A DNA stretch of 60,623 nucleotides, taken from NCBI GenBank assembly GCA_029289265.1, contig JARFTX010000016.1, forward strand, positions 1 to 60,623, given 5' to 3'. Under the pieces are notes generated by a model that did not search any database, had not been told where the DNA came from, and worked only from the letters and a program-made list of their open reading frames with translations. Both the position numbers and the translations under genes were made by a program. This stretch comes from Gammaproteobacteria bacterium (GTDB taxonomy: Bacteria > Pseudomonadota > Gammaproteobacteria > Burkholderiales > Rhodocyclaceae). Shown in pieces: positions 19,781 to 28,401 of the stretch. Each line of letters begins with the position of its first letter. The stretch's first letter is position 1.

Positions 19781-19829
19781 GTCGATCCCCCTTGGGCGCC
19801 CGGCCGGTACCGACCGGCCAGGCCGTAGG

Positions 19830-20033
19830 TCAGGCCGCGAGCGGCACGATGCAGGAGTCGGTGCCTGGGCAGATCTCGACGCATTGCGGCGCGTCGAACT
19901 CGCCTTCGCACTCGGTGCAGGTGTCCGGGTTGATCTTGTAGATGCCCCCCTTGTCGGTGATGGACTTGGTCGGACAGACCGGCTTGCAGTCGCCGCAGGA
20001 GGTGCATTCGGATTGCAGGATCTTGAGTGCCAT
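19830..20033 (-). CDS. 2[4Fe-4S] ferredoxin in the nifHDK operon
   Basis: The protein has 67 residues. Two cluster motifs are visible: CTSCGDCKPVCP near the start, and CTEC followed by CVEIC with the longer insert between cysteines typical of FdxN/Allochromatium-type ferredoxins. It is a soluble low-potential electron carrier, plausible as donor to NifH. It lies between nifT and nifY with short gaps, so it should be expressed with nitrogenase itself. Confidence 0.9.
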   Translation of the reverse strand: MALKILQSECTSCGDCKPVCPTKSITDKGGIYKINPDTCTECEGEFDAPQCVEICPGTDSCIVPLAA

Positions 20034-20050
20034 GGTGAATTACCTCGCAT

Positions 20051-20275
20051 TCATTCGGGGGCATCGACGCGCTTGGCGCGCAACGAGATCGGCAAACGGG
20101 GCGGAGCGTCGAGCGGATCGACGTAGTAGGTTCCGCCGTTGGCGAGCCGCAGTTCGCCACCCCACTTGTTGGTCTGGTCGAATTCGATCGACACGATGTT
20201 GTCTTCCAGGTCGCGCTTGGGCAGATAGAAAGACAGCCCGCCCTCGGCGGTCTTGCGGATCATGATGTTGGCCAT
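20051..20275 (-). CDS. nifT: NifT/FixU protein
   Basis: The protein has 74 residues, the usual length. It begins MANIMIRKTAEGGLSFYLPK and continues with WGGELRLANGGTYYVDP, both characteristic of NifT. GGGAGGAAA precedes the ATG at 20275. It is a small protein of the nifHDK operon whose role is poorly defined and which is dispensable in tested species. It is separated from nifK by a palindromic repeat. Confidence 0.92.
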   Translation of the reverse strand: MANIMIRKTAEGGLSFYLPKRDLEDNIVSIEFDQTNKWGGELRLANGGTYYVDPLDAPPRLPISLRAKRVDAPE

Positions 20276-20307
20276 GGGTTTCCTCCCAGCTGGTCGTCGG
20301 CAGGTTC

Positions 20308-20383
20308 GTAGCCCGGATGGAGCGCAGTGCAATCCGGTAGGGGCGACCCGGCGGGTCGCCCCTGCGGCCTGCATCCGGGCTAC
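20308..20383. repeat. Palindromic intergenic repeat between nifK and nifT
   Basis: GTAGCCCGGATG at 20308-20319 is repeated inverted as CATCCGGGCTAC at 20372-20383. Inside, GGGGCGACC (20340-20348) pairs with GGTCGCCCC (20354-20362) around a 5-base loop. The outer arms resemble the GTAGCCCGGAT-type dispersed repeats of many proteobacterial genomes (general knowledge). As RNA it would form a strong hairpin between nifK and nifT and could dampen or process the operon message. Confidence 0.8.
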
Positions 20384-20390
20384 GTCGTGC

Positions 20391-21959
20391 TCAGCGGACG
20401 AGGTCGTAGTTGAAGTCCGTCGTCCCCAGGCCTCGGGTCTCGTCGTCGAGCCGCTCCAGGACCGCGTTCACCAGGGTGGTCAGGACATACATCGCCCCTT
20501 CGTAGCCCAGCGTGGTCATGCGGTGCAGGTGGTGGCGGTCGAAGATCGGGAAACCGAGGCGGATCAGCGGCACCTCGAAGGCCTTGCCCTTGTGCAGCGT
20601 GTCGCGCTGGATGTACTTGCCGTAGGAGTTGCCGATCAGGAAATCGGGCTTCTCGGTGAAGCACAGGCTGCGAAGGTGCCACAGGTCGTTGCCGACATAC
20701 ACCTTGCACGCGCCGCCCTGCGGGTACTCGTCGAGCAGCTTCTGCATCGCCTTGCCCCAGCGCTTGTTGGCGTTGTTCGACAGGATGTGGATAGGCTCGG
20801 CGCCGAGCTCGAGCAGGAACTTGGTCAGCCCCATCACAAAGTCGGGGTCGCCGAACAGCGCGAGCTTCTTGCCGTGCAGCCAGGTGTGGCTGTCCTGCAT
20901 CATGTCGAGCAGACGCCCGCGCTCGACCGCGAGCGACTCGGGAATCGGCTTGCCGGTGATCTCCGAGACTTTCATCAGGAACTCGTCGGTCCAGTCGAGG
21001 CCCATCGGGATGTTGAGCTTGGGCACCTCGTGCTTCCAGGTGTTCTCGATGAACTTCTTCGACTTCTCGAGCTGCCACGGCTGGAGCATGATGGTGTTGT
21101 GCGCGTTGGGCGCGTCCTTCACCTCGTCCATCGTGGTGCCGCCGGCGTACATGCGGAACTCGCCGTCCGACGGGGTATCGAGCACCTCGGTGGGGTCGGA
21201 CAGCATGGTCGCCTCGACGCCCATCTCGGCCATCATGCGCTTGATCACGCGATAGTTGCCGAGGTAGGTCTCGAAGCCGGGGACGAAGTTCACCTTGCCG
21301 TTGCTGCCGACGACCTTGCCTTCCATGGTGTTGAGCGTGAAGTAGCGCGCGATGCCCTCGAACATGTTGTCCCAGCCGGTGGTGTGGCTGCCGACGAAGG
21401 ACGGGGTGTGGGCGAAGGGCACCGGATAGTCCTGCGGGATGTGGCCTTCCTTCTTCGAGTTATTGATGAAGGCGTTGAGGTCGTCACCGATGACCTCGGC
21501 CATGCAGGTCGTGCTCACCGCGATCATGTCGGGCTTGTAGAGCGCCTTGGCGTTCTCGAGGCCGTCGAACATGTTCTTCTGGCCGCCGAACACCGCCGCG
21601 TCCTCGGTCATCGAGTCGGACACGCAGGAGATCGGCTCCTTGAAGTGGCGGTTGAAGTAGGTGCGGAAGTAGGCCACGCAACCCTGCGAGCCATGCACGT
21701 AGGGCAGCGTCTTTGAGAAGCCCAGCGAGCACAGCACCGCGCCCAGCGGCTGGCAGGCCTTGGCGGGGTTGATGGTGAGCGCTTCGCGCTGGAAGTTGAG
21801 TTCCTGGTATTCCTTGGTGGTGGTCCACGCGAACACCTCGTCGATCTTCTCGTCCGGGTGGCGTTCTTCGTAGAGATCCTGCTTGTTCTTGAGGTTGGCC
21901 TGGTAGTCCTCCTCGCGGAACAGCGGGTAGCACGGCTTGATGTCGTCGACGGCTTGCAT
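20391..21959 (-). CDS. nifK: Nitrogenase MoFe protein beta chain
   Basis: The protein has 522 residues. P-cluster cysteines are Cys69 (NPAKACQPLGA), Cys94 (GSQGCVAYFRTYFNRHF) and the Cys of VSTTCMAEVIGDDL. Other NifK hallmarks are SCVSDSMTEDAAVFGG and PSFVGSHTTGWDNM. With NifD it forms the alpha2beta2 dinitrogenase holding the P-cluster at the subunit interface. The start ATG at 21959 (MQAVDDIKPCYPLF) is preferred over one 9 codons upstream. It lies 103 bases after nifD. Length is standard for the Mo enzyme. Confidence 0.98.
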   Translation of the reverse strand: MQAVDDIKPCYPLFREEDYQANLKNKQDLYEERHPDEKIDEVFAWTTTKEYQELNFQREALTINPAKACQPLGAVLCSLGFSKTLPYVHGSQGCVAYFRTYFNRHFKEPISCVSDSMTEDAAVFGGQKNMFDGLENAKALYKPDMIAVSTTCMAEVIGDDLNAFINNSKKEGHIPQDYPVPFAHTPSFVGSHTTGWDNMFEGIARYFTLNTMEGKVVGSNGKVNFVPGFETYLGNYRVIKRMMAEMGVEATMLSDPTEVLDTPSDGEFRMYAGGTTMDEVKDAPNAHNTIMLQPWQLEKSKKFIENTWKHEVPKLNIPMGLDWTDEFLMKVSEITGKPIPESLAVERGRLLDMMQDSHTWLHGKKLALFGDPDFVMGLTKFLLELGAEPIHILSNNANKRWGKAMQKLLDEYPQGGACKVYVGNDLWHLRSLCFTEKPDFLIGNSYGKYIQRDTLHKGKAFEVPLIRLGFPIFDRHHLHRMTTLGYEGAMYVLTTLVNAVLERLDDETRGLGTTDFNYDLVR

Positions 21960-22062
21960 GGCTATCTCCTTGGCCCGGCCACTCATCCGTGGACGCGGGC
22001 ATGGGGTTTGATCGAAATCGGCGGGCCGCCCGGAATCGCGGGCGGGGGCCGTGAGCGGACGG

Positions 22063-23538
22063 TCAGGCGGCGGCCTTGAGCGCGTCGTCGGACTTGAGCA
22101 CCTTCCACGGCGGGGTCTGCTTGCCCCAGCACGGGTTGTTCAGCGTCATGTCCATGTCGCGCGCGAAGATCGCGAAACCGTCGTAGCCGTGATACGGGCC
22201 GGAGTAGTCCCAGCTGTGCATCTGGCGGAAGGGGATGCCCATCTTCTGGTAGATGTACTTCTCCTTGATGCCGGAGCCGACCAGGTCGGGCTTGATGCGC
22301 TTGACGAACTCCTCCAACTCGAAGCCGGTGACGTCGTCGTAGAGCAGCGTGGCATCGCCCATCTCCTTGATCGTGCGGTCGTAGTCGTCGCCGTGGGCGA
22401 ACTCGTAGCCGGTGCCGACCACTTCCATGCCGAGATCCTCGTAGGCGCCGATGACGTGGCGCGGGCGCAGGCCCCCGACGTAGAGCATGACCCGCTTGCC
22501 TTGCAGGCGCGGCTTGTACTTGGCGATCACCGCTTCCATCATCGGCTTGTACTTGGTGATCACGCGCTCGGCGCCTTCCTTGATGGTGTCGTCGAAGAAG
22601 CCGGCGATGCGGCGAAGCGACTCCTCGATCTTGGTCGGGCCGAAGAAGTTGTATTCCATCCAGGGGATGCCGTACTTCTCCTCCATGTGCCGGCTGATGT
22701 AGTTCATCGAGCGGTAGCAGTGGAGCAGGTTGAGCTTGGCCTTGGGCGTGTTCTCCATCTCGGCGATGGTGCCGTCGCCCGACCACTGGGCGATCACGCG
22801 CAGGCCCATCTCCTCGAGGAAGATGCGCGAGGCCCAGGCGTCGCCGCCGATGTTGTAGTCGCCGATGATGGTGACATCGTAGGGGGTCGACTCGAAGGTC
22901 TTGCCGTCGCGGTTGCCCAGCACCCAGTCGCGCAGCGCGTCGTTGGCGATGTGGTGGCCGAGCGACTGCGACACGCCGCGGAAGCCTTCGCAGCGCACCG
23001 GCACCACGACCTTGTCGAGCTCGGCCGCGGCCTTCTTGGACACGGCTTCGATGTCGTCGCCGATCAGGCCGATCGGGCATTCGGACTGCACCGAGATCCC
23101 CTTGTGCAGCGGAAAGAGCTGCTCGATCTCCTGGATCAGCTTGGTGAGCTTCTTGTCGCCGCCGAAGACGATGTCCTTCTCCTGGAAGTCGGACGTGAAG
23201 TTCATCTCGGCAAAGGTGTTCACGCCGGTGGCGCCGACATAGTAGTTTCGACGGCCGGCGCGCGAGTACTGGCCGCAGCCGACCGGGCCGTGGGAGATGT
23301 GGATCATGTCCTTGACCGGACCCCAGACGACGCCGCGCGAACCGGCGTAGGCACAGCCGCGGATGGTCATGACGCCGGGCAGCGACTTGCGGTTGGAGGT
23401 GATGCACTTCTTGGACTGTTCGACCGAAGGGTCGTTGACCGCAAGGTGCTTGGCGCGGTCCTTGCGGGCTTTTTCGGGATAGACCTCGAGCACTTCCTGG
23501 ATCAGGCTCTCGGTTTCCTCACGGGTGAGCTTGCTCAT
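22063..23538 (-). CDS. nifD: Nitrogenase MoFe protein alpha chain
   Basis: The protein has 491 residues. P-cluster cysteines are Cys62 ([18 protein letters not shown]), Cys88 ([17 protein letters not shown]) and the Cys of [14 protein letters not shown]. The FeMo-co ligands are the Cys in [14 protein letters not shown] and the His in [16 protein letters not shown]. The substrate-gating valine/histidine regions ([14 protein letters not shown]) are intact. It forms dinitrogenase with NifK and reduces N2 at FeMo-co. ATG 23538 ([17 protein letters not shown]) is the family start. It is the second gene of the operon. Confidence 0.98.
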   Translation of the reverse strand: MSKLTREETESLIQEVLEVYPEKARKDRAKHLAVNDPSVEQSKKCITSNRKSLPGVMTIRGCAYAGSRGVVWGPVKDMIHISHGPVGCGQYSRAGRRNYYVGATGVNTFAEMNFTSDFQEKDIVFGGDKKLTKLIQEIEQLFPLHKGISVQSECPIGLIGDDIEAVSKKAAAELDKVVVPVRCEGFRGVSQSLGHHIANDALRDWVLGNRDGKTFESTPYDVTIIGDYNIGGDAWASRIFLEEMGLRVIAQWSGDGTIAEMENTPKAKLNLLHCYRSMNYISRHMEEKYGIPWMEYNFFGPTKIEESLRRIAGFFDDTIKEGAERVITKYKPMMEAVIAKYKPRLQGKRVMLYVGGLRPRHVIGAYEDLGMEVVGTGYEFAHGDDYDRTIKEMGDATLLYDDVTGFELEEFVKRIKPDLVGSGIKEKYIYQKMGIPFRQMHSWDYSGPYHGYDGFAIFARDMDMTLNNPCWGKQTPPWKVLKSDDALKAAA

Positions 23539-23597
23539 GTTGCTTCTCCTGTCACGCGGCACCCATCTGTGCACGACGTGTGAAGGGTTTGCACGTT

Positions 23598-23656
23598 GCC
23601 GGGGCGCGTCCCTTGCCGGGCCCCGGCGATCGACGACGGGCGGTTGCGCCCCGTCG
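23598..23656 (-). promoter_or_regulatory. Tandem hairpins between nifH and nifD
   Basis: GCCGGGG (23598-23604) pairs with CCCCGGC (23621-23627), and CGACGGG (23634-23640) with CCCGTCG (23650-23656). They lie directly after the nifH stop. Such structures commonly protect or end a nifH-only transcript and raise NifH over NifDK; that role here is inference. Confidence 0.55.
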
Positions 23657-23662
23657 GGCGAC

Positions 23663-24652
<990 letters not shown>

Positions 24653-24671
24653 TCATCAAGCAATTGAAATC

Positions 24672-25577
24672 ATGCAAGAATCGGCCGAACCCTGGAGCGA
24701 CAGCGTGCAGCCTGAAGACGGCGTTTCCCCGACAATTTGTAAGGCGCATGACGTGGACCCGACACTGCTCCGCCTGAGCTACCCACGGGAGGCCCGCCAC
24801 AGCCTCAACCGCTGCAACCTGACGGCCGAGGCCCTGGCGAGCCTGGCTTATCAGCTCGCGCCCGTGCCGCTGGAACTGGACGGGGTCGCGGAGCTCCACC
24901 GCCGGCTGGTGGATGCGCTCGCGCGCAGCGACGACGACGCCGAGCGGCGCACGCTGTTCCTCGCCCACATGCGCGCGCACTTTCTGCTGGACGACCCGGC
25001 CTCCCAAGGGCTGAGCGAGCACGCCAGGCTCGACCGCAGTCGCGCCGACTACCTGAAATTGCTGCGCGGCTGGCACTTCGACCCGGACGGACGCGAAGCC
25101 GCCGTGCTCAAGGGCTGGGTGGAATCGCGCTTCGGCCTGCGTCCGAGCTACCACGGCGGTCCGCTCGCCGGCGACCCGGCCGCGCAGCTGCGCTTCGAGC
25201 GCGCCCGGGCTGCCGGCCTCTACGGGACCGGGGCGCTCGAAGCGCAGGTCGATCTGCTCTACGCCTATTGCCAGCACGCATTGCAGCGCCAGCACGCCGG
25301 CCAGCGGCACCTGCGCCTTTATCGGGGCTACGGCCGGCGCGACGCGCTCGACGTGCTCGCGCGGCTTGCCGACGGCGTCGCGGTGGTGCGCTTCAACAGC
25401 CTGTCTTCCTTCTCGCACGATCGCGAGCGGGCCGACGAGTTCGGCGATCACGTCCTCGCCTGCGACGTGCCGCTGCCGAAGATCCTCGCCTTCAGCGGGC
25501 TGCTTCCACGCCTGCTCGAAGGCGAGGGCGAATATCTGGTCGTCGGGGGCGTCATGCTCGCACACCGCTTGTGCTGA
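24672..25577 (+). CDS. draT: NAD(+)-dinitrogenase reductase ADP-ribosyltransferase (DraT)
   Basis: The protein has 301 residues from ATG 24672. DraT hallmarks are SLNRCNLTAEALASLAYQLAP, the central HMRAHFLLDD, LRGWHFDPDGREAAVLKGWVESRFGL, and the C-terminal VRFNSLSSFSHDRERADEFGDHV where the catalytic region lies. It transfers ADP-ribose from NAD to the NifH arginine, switching nitrogenase off upon ammonium or energy stress. The start is uncertain: a GTG at 24633 falls inside the nifH promoter, and a GTG at 24753 would shorten it by 27 residues. It is divergent from nifH. No draG is present in this window. Confidence 0.9.
   Translation: MQESAEPWSDSVQPEDGVSPTICKAHDVDPTLLRLSYPREARHSLNRCNLTAEALASLAYQLAPVPLELDGVAELHRRLVDALARSDDDAERRTLFLAHMRAHFLLDDPASQGLSEHARLDRSRADYLKLLRGWHFDPDGREAAVLKGWVESRFGLRPSYHGGPLAGDPAAQLRFERARAAGLYGTGALEAQVDLLYAYCQHALQRQHAGQRHLRLYRGYGRRDALDVLARLADGVAVVRFNSLSSFSHDRERADEFGDHVLACDVPLPKILAFSGLLPRLLEGEGEYLVVGGVMLAHRLC
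24738..24753. promoter_or_regulatory. Imperfect NifA site upstream of nifH
   Basis: TGT-N10-ACG at 24738-24753 differs by one base from the NifA consensus TGT-N10-ACA and lies about 100 bases upstream of the nifH -24 box. An overlapping TGA-N10-ACA is at 24749-24764. Neither is exact, and both fall at the 5' end of draT. Confidence 0.35.
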
Positions 25578-25591
25578 ACCCGGCGCCGGCT

Positions 25592-25607
25592 TGTCGGGTT
25601 CGCGACA
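25592..25607. promoter_or_regulatory. NifA activator site for the SIR2-like gene
   Basis: An exact TGT-N10-ACA within the longer dyad TTGTCG-N4-CGCGACA, 15 bases after the draT stop and about 83 bases upstream of a -24/-12 promoter. Confidence 0.8.
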
Positions 25608-25689
25608 ATGCGCGGGCGGGAGCCGACAAGTCTGCCGGGATCGGCCCTGCCCGAGGCCGCAACCGGGCCGAATCCGGTGCATGCGCCGA

Positions 25690-25704
25690 TGGCATCGATC
25701 TTGC
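25690..25704 (+). promoter_or_regulatory. Sigma-54 promoter of the SIR2-like gene
   Basis: TGGCAT-N5-TTGC matches the -24/-12 consensus (GG and GC with correct spacing), 55 bases before the start codon at 25759. Together with the upstream NifA site it makes this gene a likely nif regulon member. Confidence 0.75.
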
Positions 25705-25758
25705 GGGACACGTATCGAGTCGCGTCGATCCGACGCGCCCGTCACGGAGGTCTCGCAT

Positions 25759-26604
25759 ATGACAGCGGCTGTCGACACGATTCTGGACGGTCTGCACGGT
25801 GGCCGCCTGGTGCCGGTTCTAGGCCCGCAGGTGCTGGACGACGTCACCCACGCCGAAACGGGCGCCAAGATCCCCGCCACCAGCGACGAGCTCATCCTTG
25901 CGATGAACAACGGCCAGCCGATGGCGCCGCGCCTGATGTACGAGTTTCCGCGCGCGGCGATGAACGTCGAGCTCAAGCGCGGCCGCGCCGCCGTGGAGCG
26001 CTTTCTCGAACGGACCTATGCCGATCCCGGCTGGCGCGAGAGCGCCGTGCATGCCTGGCTCGCCGCGCTCGACCTCCCCTACATCGTCGATCTCAACCGC
26101 GACACCGGCTTGCAGAAGCTCTATGCGAACCGTCCCCACACGCTGGTCGTCGGCTGCGCGCGCATCGCGCGCGGCGAGCGCTACAAGCTCTACCGCCACG
26201 ACGGCAGCGCCTACGACGCCGAGACCGACGACGCGGGCGTCGATCCGGCCCTGCCGGTGCTGTTCAAGCCGCTCGGCACGCCCTGGCCCGCGCCGAGCTG
26301 GATCGCCTCCGACGCGGACCACGTCGACTACATCACCGAGTTGATGGGGGGCTTCGCCATCCCGCCCTTTCTCAAGCGCCGCCGCGCAGGACTGCGCTAC
26401 CTCGTCGGCGGCCTGCGGCTCAACCGCGACACCGCGCGCATGCTGCTCGCCGACATCGCCTACGGGGCCGCTGCGCCGGCCGGCTGGGCCCTCATTCCGG
26501 AGGCCAACGACAAGGAGCGGCGCTTCTGCGCTCGCCTCGGCTTCGAGGTGCTCGCCGAGGACATCCGCGCCATCGCCGCCCGCACCGAAACGGCGACCGC
26601 CTGA
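25759..26604 (+). CDS. SIR2-like domain protein of the nif regulon
   Basis: The protein has 281 residues. The pattern follows SIR2_2-type proteins: an N-terminal GGRLVPVLGPQV where sirtuins have GAGxS, a middle DLPYIVDLNRDTGLQ (like the TTNYD strand), YKLYRHDG (like the LHG step), PVLFKPLG followed by a DYI segment, and a late RYLVGGLRLNRDTARMLLADI. Several catalytic positions look altered, so it may bind NAD-type ligands without deacylating. CGGAGG precedes the ATG. It has its own sigma-54 promoter and NifA site and directly follows draT. Function unknown; a role in NAD-linked control of nitrogenase is inference. Confidence 0.7.
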   Translation: MTAAVDTILDGLHGGRLVPVLGPQVLDDVTHAETGAKIPATSDELILAMNNGQPMAPRLMYEFPRAAMNVELKRGRAAVERFLERTYADPGWRESAVHAWLAALDLPYIVDLNRDTGLQKLYANRPHTLVVGCARIARGERYKLYRHDGSAYDAETDDAGVDPALPVLFKPLGTPWPAPSWIASDADHVDYITELMGGFAIPPFLKRRRAGLRYLVGGLRLNRDTARMLLADIAYGAAAPAGWALIPEANDKERRFCARLGFEVLAEDIRAIAARTETATA

Positions 26605-26730
26605 GCGAGCGGCCCCGATCGCCGTCGGGCGCTCGGAAGCGCCTGCGCGCGCCCGGCCGGGGACCAGGCGATGAGGGCATCGGCAAGGCGGCGGGCTTCG
26701 TGCCGCGCAGTGGCCCCGGACGTCAGGGCC

Positions 26731-27300
26731 TCAGCGCTCGGGGCCGAAGCACACCGCGTAGTCGTTGCAGGCCTCGCAACTGGGGGAGGCACAGACGTAG
26801 ATCCCCTCGCGCTGGCACAGCTCGCGGTAGAGGAATTTCTTCCACTTCATGTCGCGAGCGTTGGCGCGGGCGAGCAACGGAAAGTTCAGCGCCATCAGCT
26901 GCGACAGCTCGGCGCGCGACGGCAGTCCGAGATCCTGCCAGAGGTGGTCGGCGCCCATGCACGCGGTCGCCACGATGCGCGCCATGGCGCGACTGCCGGC
27001 TATCGCCGGGTCGGCCTCGGCCTGGAGAAAGGCCAGCAGGTCGGGAAACTCGACCTGCAGCGCCGGACCGGATCGAGGCGACGTTTCGACGCGCGCGGGC
27101 CTGCTGTCGAAGTGTGCATCCAGCAGCACGTCGAAGTCCGCGGGCTCGAGCCCCAGGCCAGGCGGCAGCACGCCCTCGCCGAGCGTCTGCCCGGCAAGCA
27201 TGTGAGCGATCAAGGCGCCGTTGCCCAGGCCTCTCGAATGCCGCATGAGCTCTGCCACACGGGCACGACGCAACTCGGCGGGGGTTCTCGGCGCAAGCAT
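26731..27300 (-). CDS. nifQ: NifQ, molybdenum donor for FeMo-co synthesis
   Basis: The protein has 189 residues. The C-terminal cysteine cluster CASPSCEACNDYAVC is the C-x4-C-x2-C-x5-C metal motif of NifQ. Upstream, HLWQDLGLPSRAELSQLMALNFPLLARANARDMKWKKFLYRELCQ is typical of the family. NifQ carries a Mo-Fe-S unit and supplies molybdenum to NifEN/NifH. It is the last gene of the leftward nifB operon, 59 bases after the FeSII-like gene. The start at 27300 (MLAPRTPAELRRARV) gives the usual length. Confidence 0.93.
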   Translation of the reverse strand: MLAPRTPAELRRARVAELMRHSRGLGNGALIAHMLAGQTLGEGVLPPGLGLEPADFDVLLDAHFDSRPARVETSPRSGPALQVEFPDLLAFLQAEADPAIAGSRAMARIVATACMGADHLWQDLGLPSRAELSQLMALNFPLLARANARDMKWKKFLYRELCQREGIYVCASPSCEACNDYAVCFGPER

Positions 27301-27359
27301 GATCGGAGTCCTCGCTTTCCTTGCGCTCGCCGGGCGGGCAATACCCGCCCGACGGGCTG

Positions 27360-27710
27360 TCAATACTCGACCAGCAGATCCTCGTCGCGCAGGATGAGCT
27401 GACAGGCCAGGCGCCAAGGCGTGGACGGCACATCGTCGACCCGCATGCGCTCGATGTCTTCCGCGCTGATTCGCTTGTGTTCCTTGAGCACCAGGATCTC
27501 CTTGTCGGTCAGCGGCCCGGCCATGCCGCCTTTCTTGGACAGCACCGTGACCTTGACCATGCAGGTCGCACACTCACCGTCCCCGCACGAAAAATCGATG
27601 GGAATGTGGTTCTCCTTGGCGACCTTGAGAATGGTCTGGGTATGCGAGCCGGCGACGGCATAGACCGTCTTGTCCTTGTGCAGCGGGCTCGAGAAGGTGA
27701 CGTTGGGCAT
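27360..27710 (-). CDS. 2Fe-2S ferredoxin like Shethna protein II (FeSII)
   Basis: The protein has 116 residues. It begins MPNVTFSSPLHKDKTVYAVAG and ends WRLACQLILRDEDLLVEY, both very close to the Azotobacter FeSII pattern as I recall it. Cluster cysteines are in FSCGDGECATC and RLACQ. A middle insert (KKGGMAGPLTDKEILVLKEH) resembles the FeSII loop used in complex formation. FeSII binds oxidised NifH and NifDK and shields nitrogenase from oxygen. Position inside the nifB operon supports that role. The ATG at 27710 was preferred to one 4 codons upstream. Confidence 0.82.
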   Translation of the reverse strand: MPNVTFSSPLHKDKTVYAVAGSHTQTILKVAKENHIPIDFSCGDGECATCMVKVTVLSKKGGMAGPLTDKEILVLKEHKRISAEDIERMRVDDVPSTPWRLACQLILRDEDLLVEY

Positions 27711-27753
27711 GATCGACTCCATCAGGGGGTGGTTGCGGTTTGCGAATCGGGTT

Positions 27754-28098
<345 letters not shown>

Positions 28099-28389
28099 TT
28101 ACTGCCGGCATTCCGTTACCCTGAATTGATCGAGAAGATGCAGCGGGATGCCGGTGAGCGAGCCGGGCGGATTGAGCGGCTCGCCGAACTCGTCGACGAT
28201 CGCCCCCTCGATCGGGCAGATCTCGGCGCACTGCGGCAGGTCGTGGTCGCCCAGGCATTCCGTGCAGCGTTCGGGATGGATGAAGAAGAGCGGCTCGCCC
28301 GGCCGCATCACCGCACTGATCGCCTTATTGGGGCACAGGGGCTCGCAGGCAAAGCAGCCGACACAGGAGTCGACGATCTCGAGGGCCAT
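28099..28389 (-). CDS. fdxN: 2[4Fe-4S] ferredoxin FdxN
   Basis: The protein has 96 residues. The first cluster motif is CVGCFACEPLCP. The second has CTEC, an insert, then CAEICP. A C-terminal tail of about 30 residues follows, as in nif-linked ferredoxins. The gene lies 12 bases after nifB, the classic place for fdxN, whose product donates electrons to NifB or nitrogenase. The ATG at 28389 follows a GGAGAC-type site. Confidence 0.9.
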   Translation of the reverse strand: MALEIVDSCVGCFACEPLCPNKAISAVMRPGEPLFFIHPERCTECLGDHDLPQCAEICPIEGAIVDEFGEPLNPPGSLTGIPLHLLDQFRVTECRQ

Positions 28390-28401
28390 GTCCGGTCTCC
28401 T

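Noticed and set aside
25578-26604. draG in its usual place after draT
   Set aside because: The gene there has none of the ADP-ribosylglycohydrolase metal motifs; it looks SIR2-like. draG may be elsewhere in the genome.
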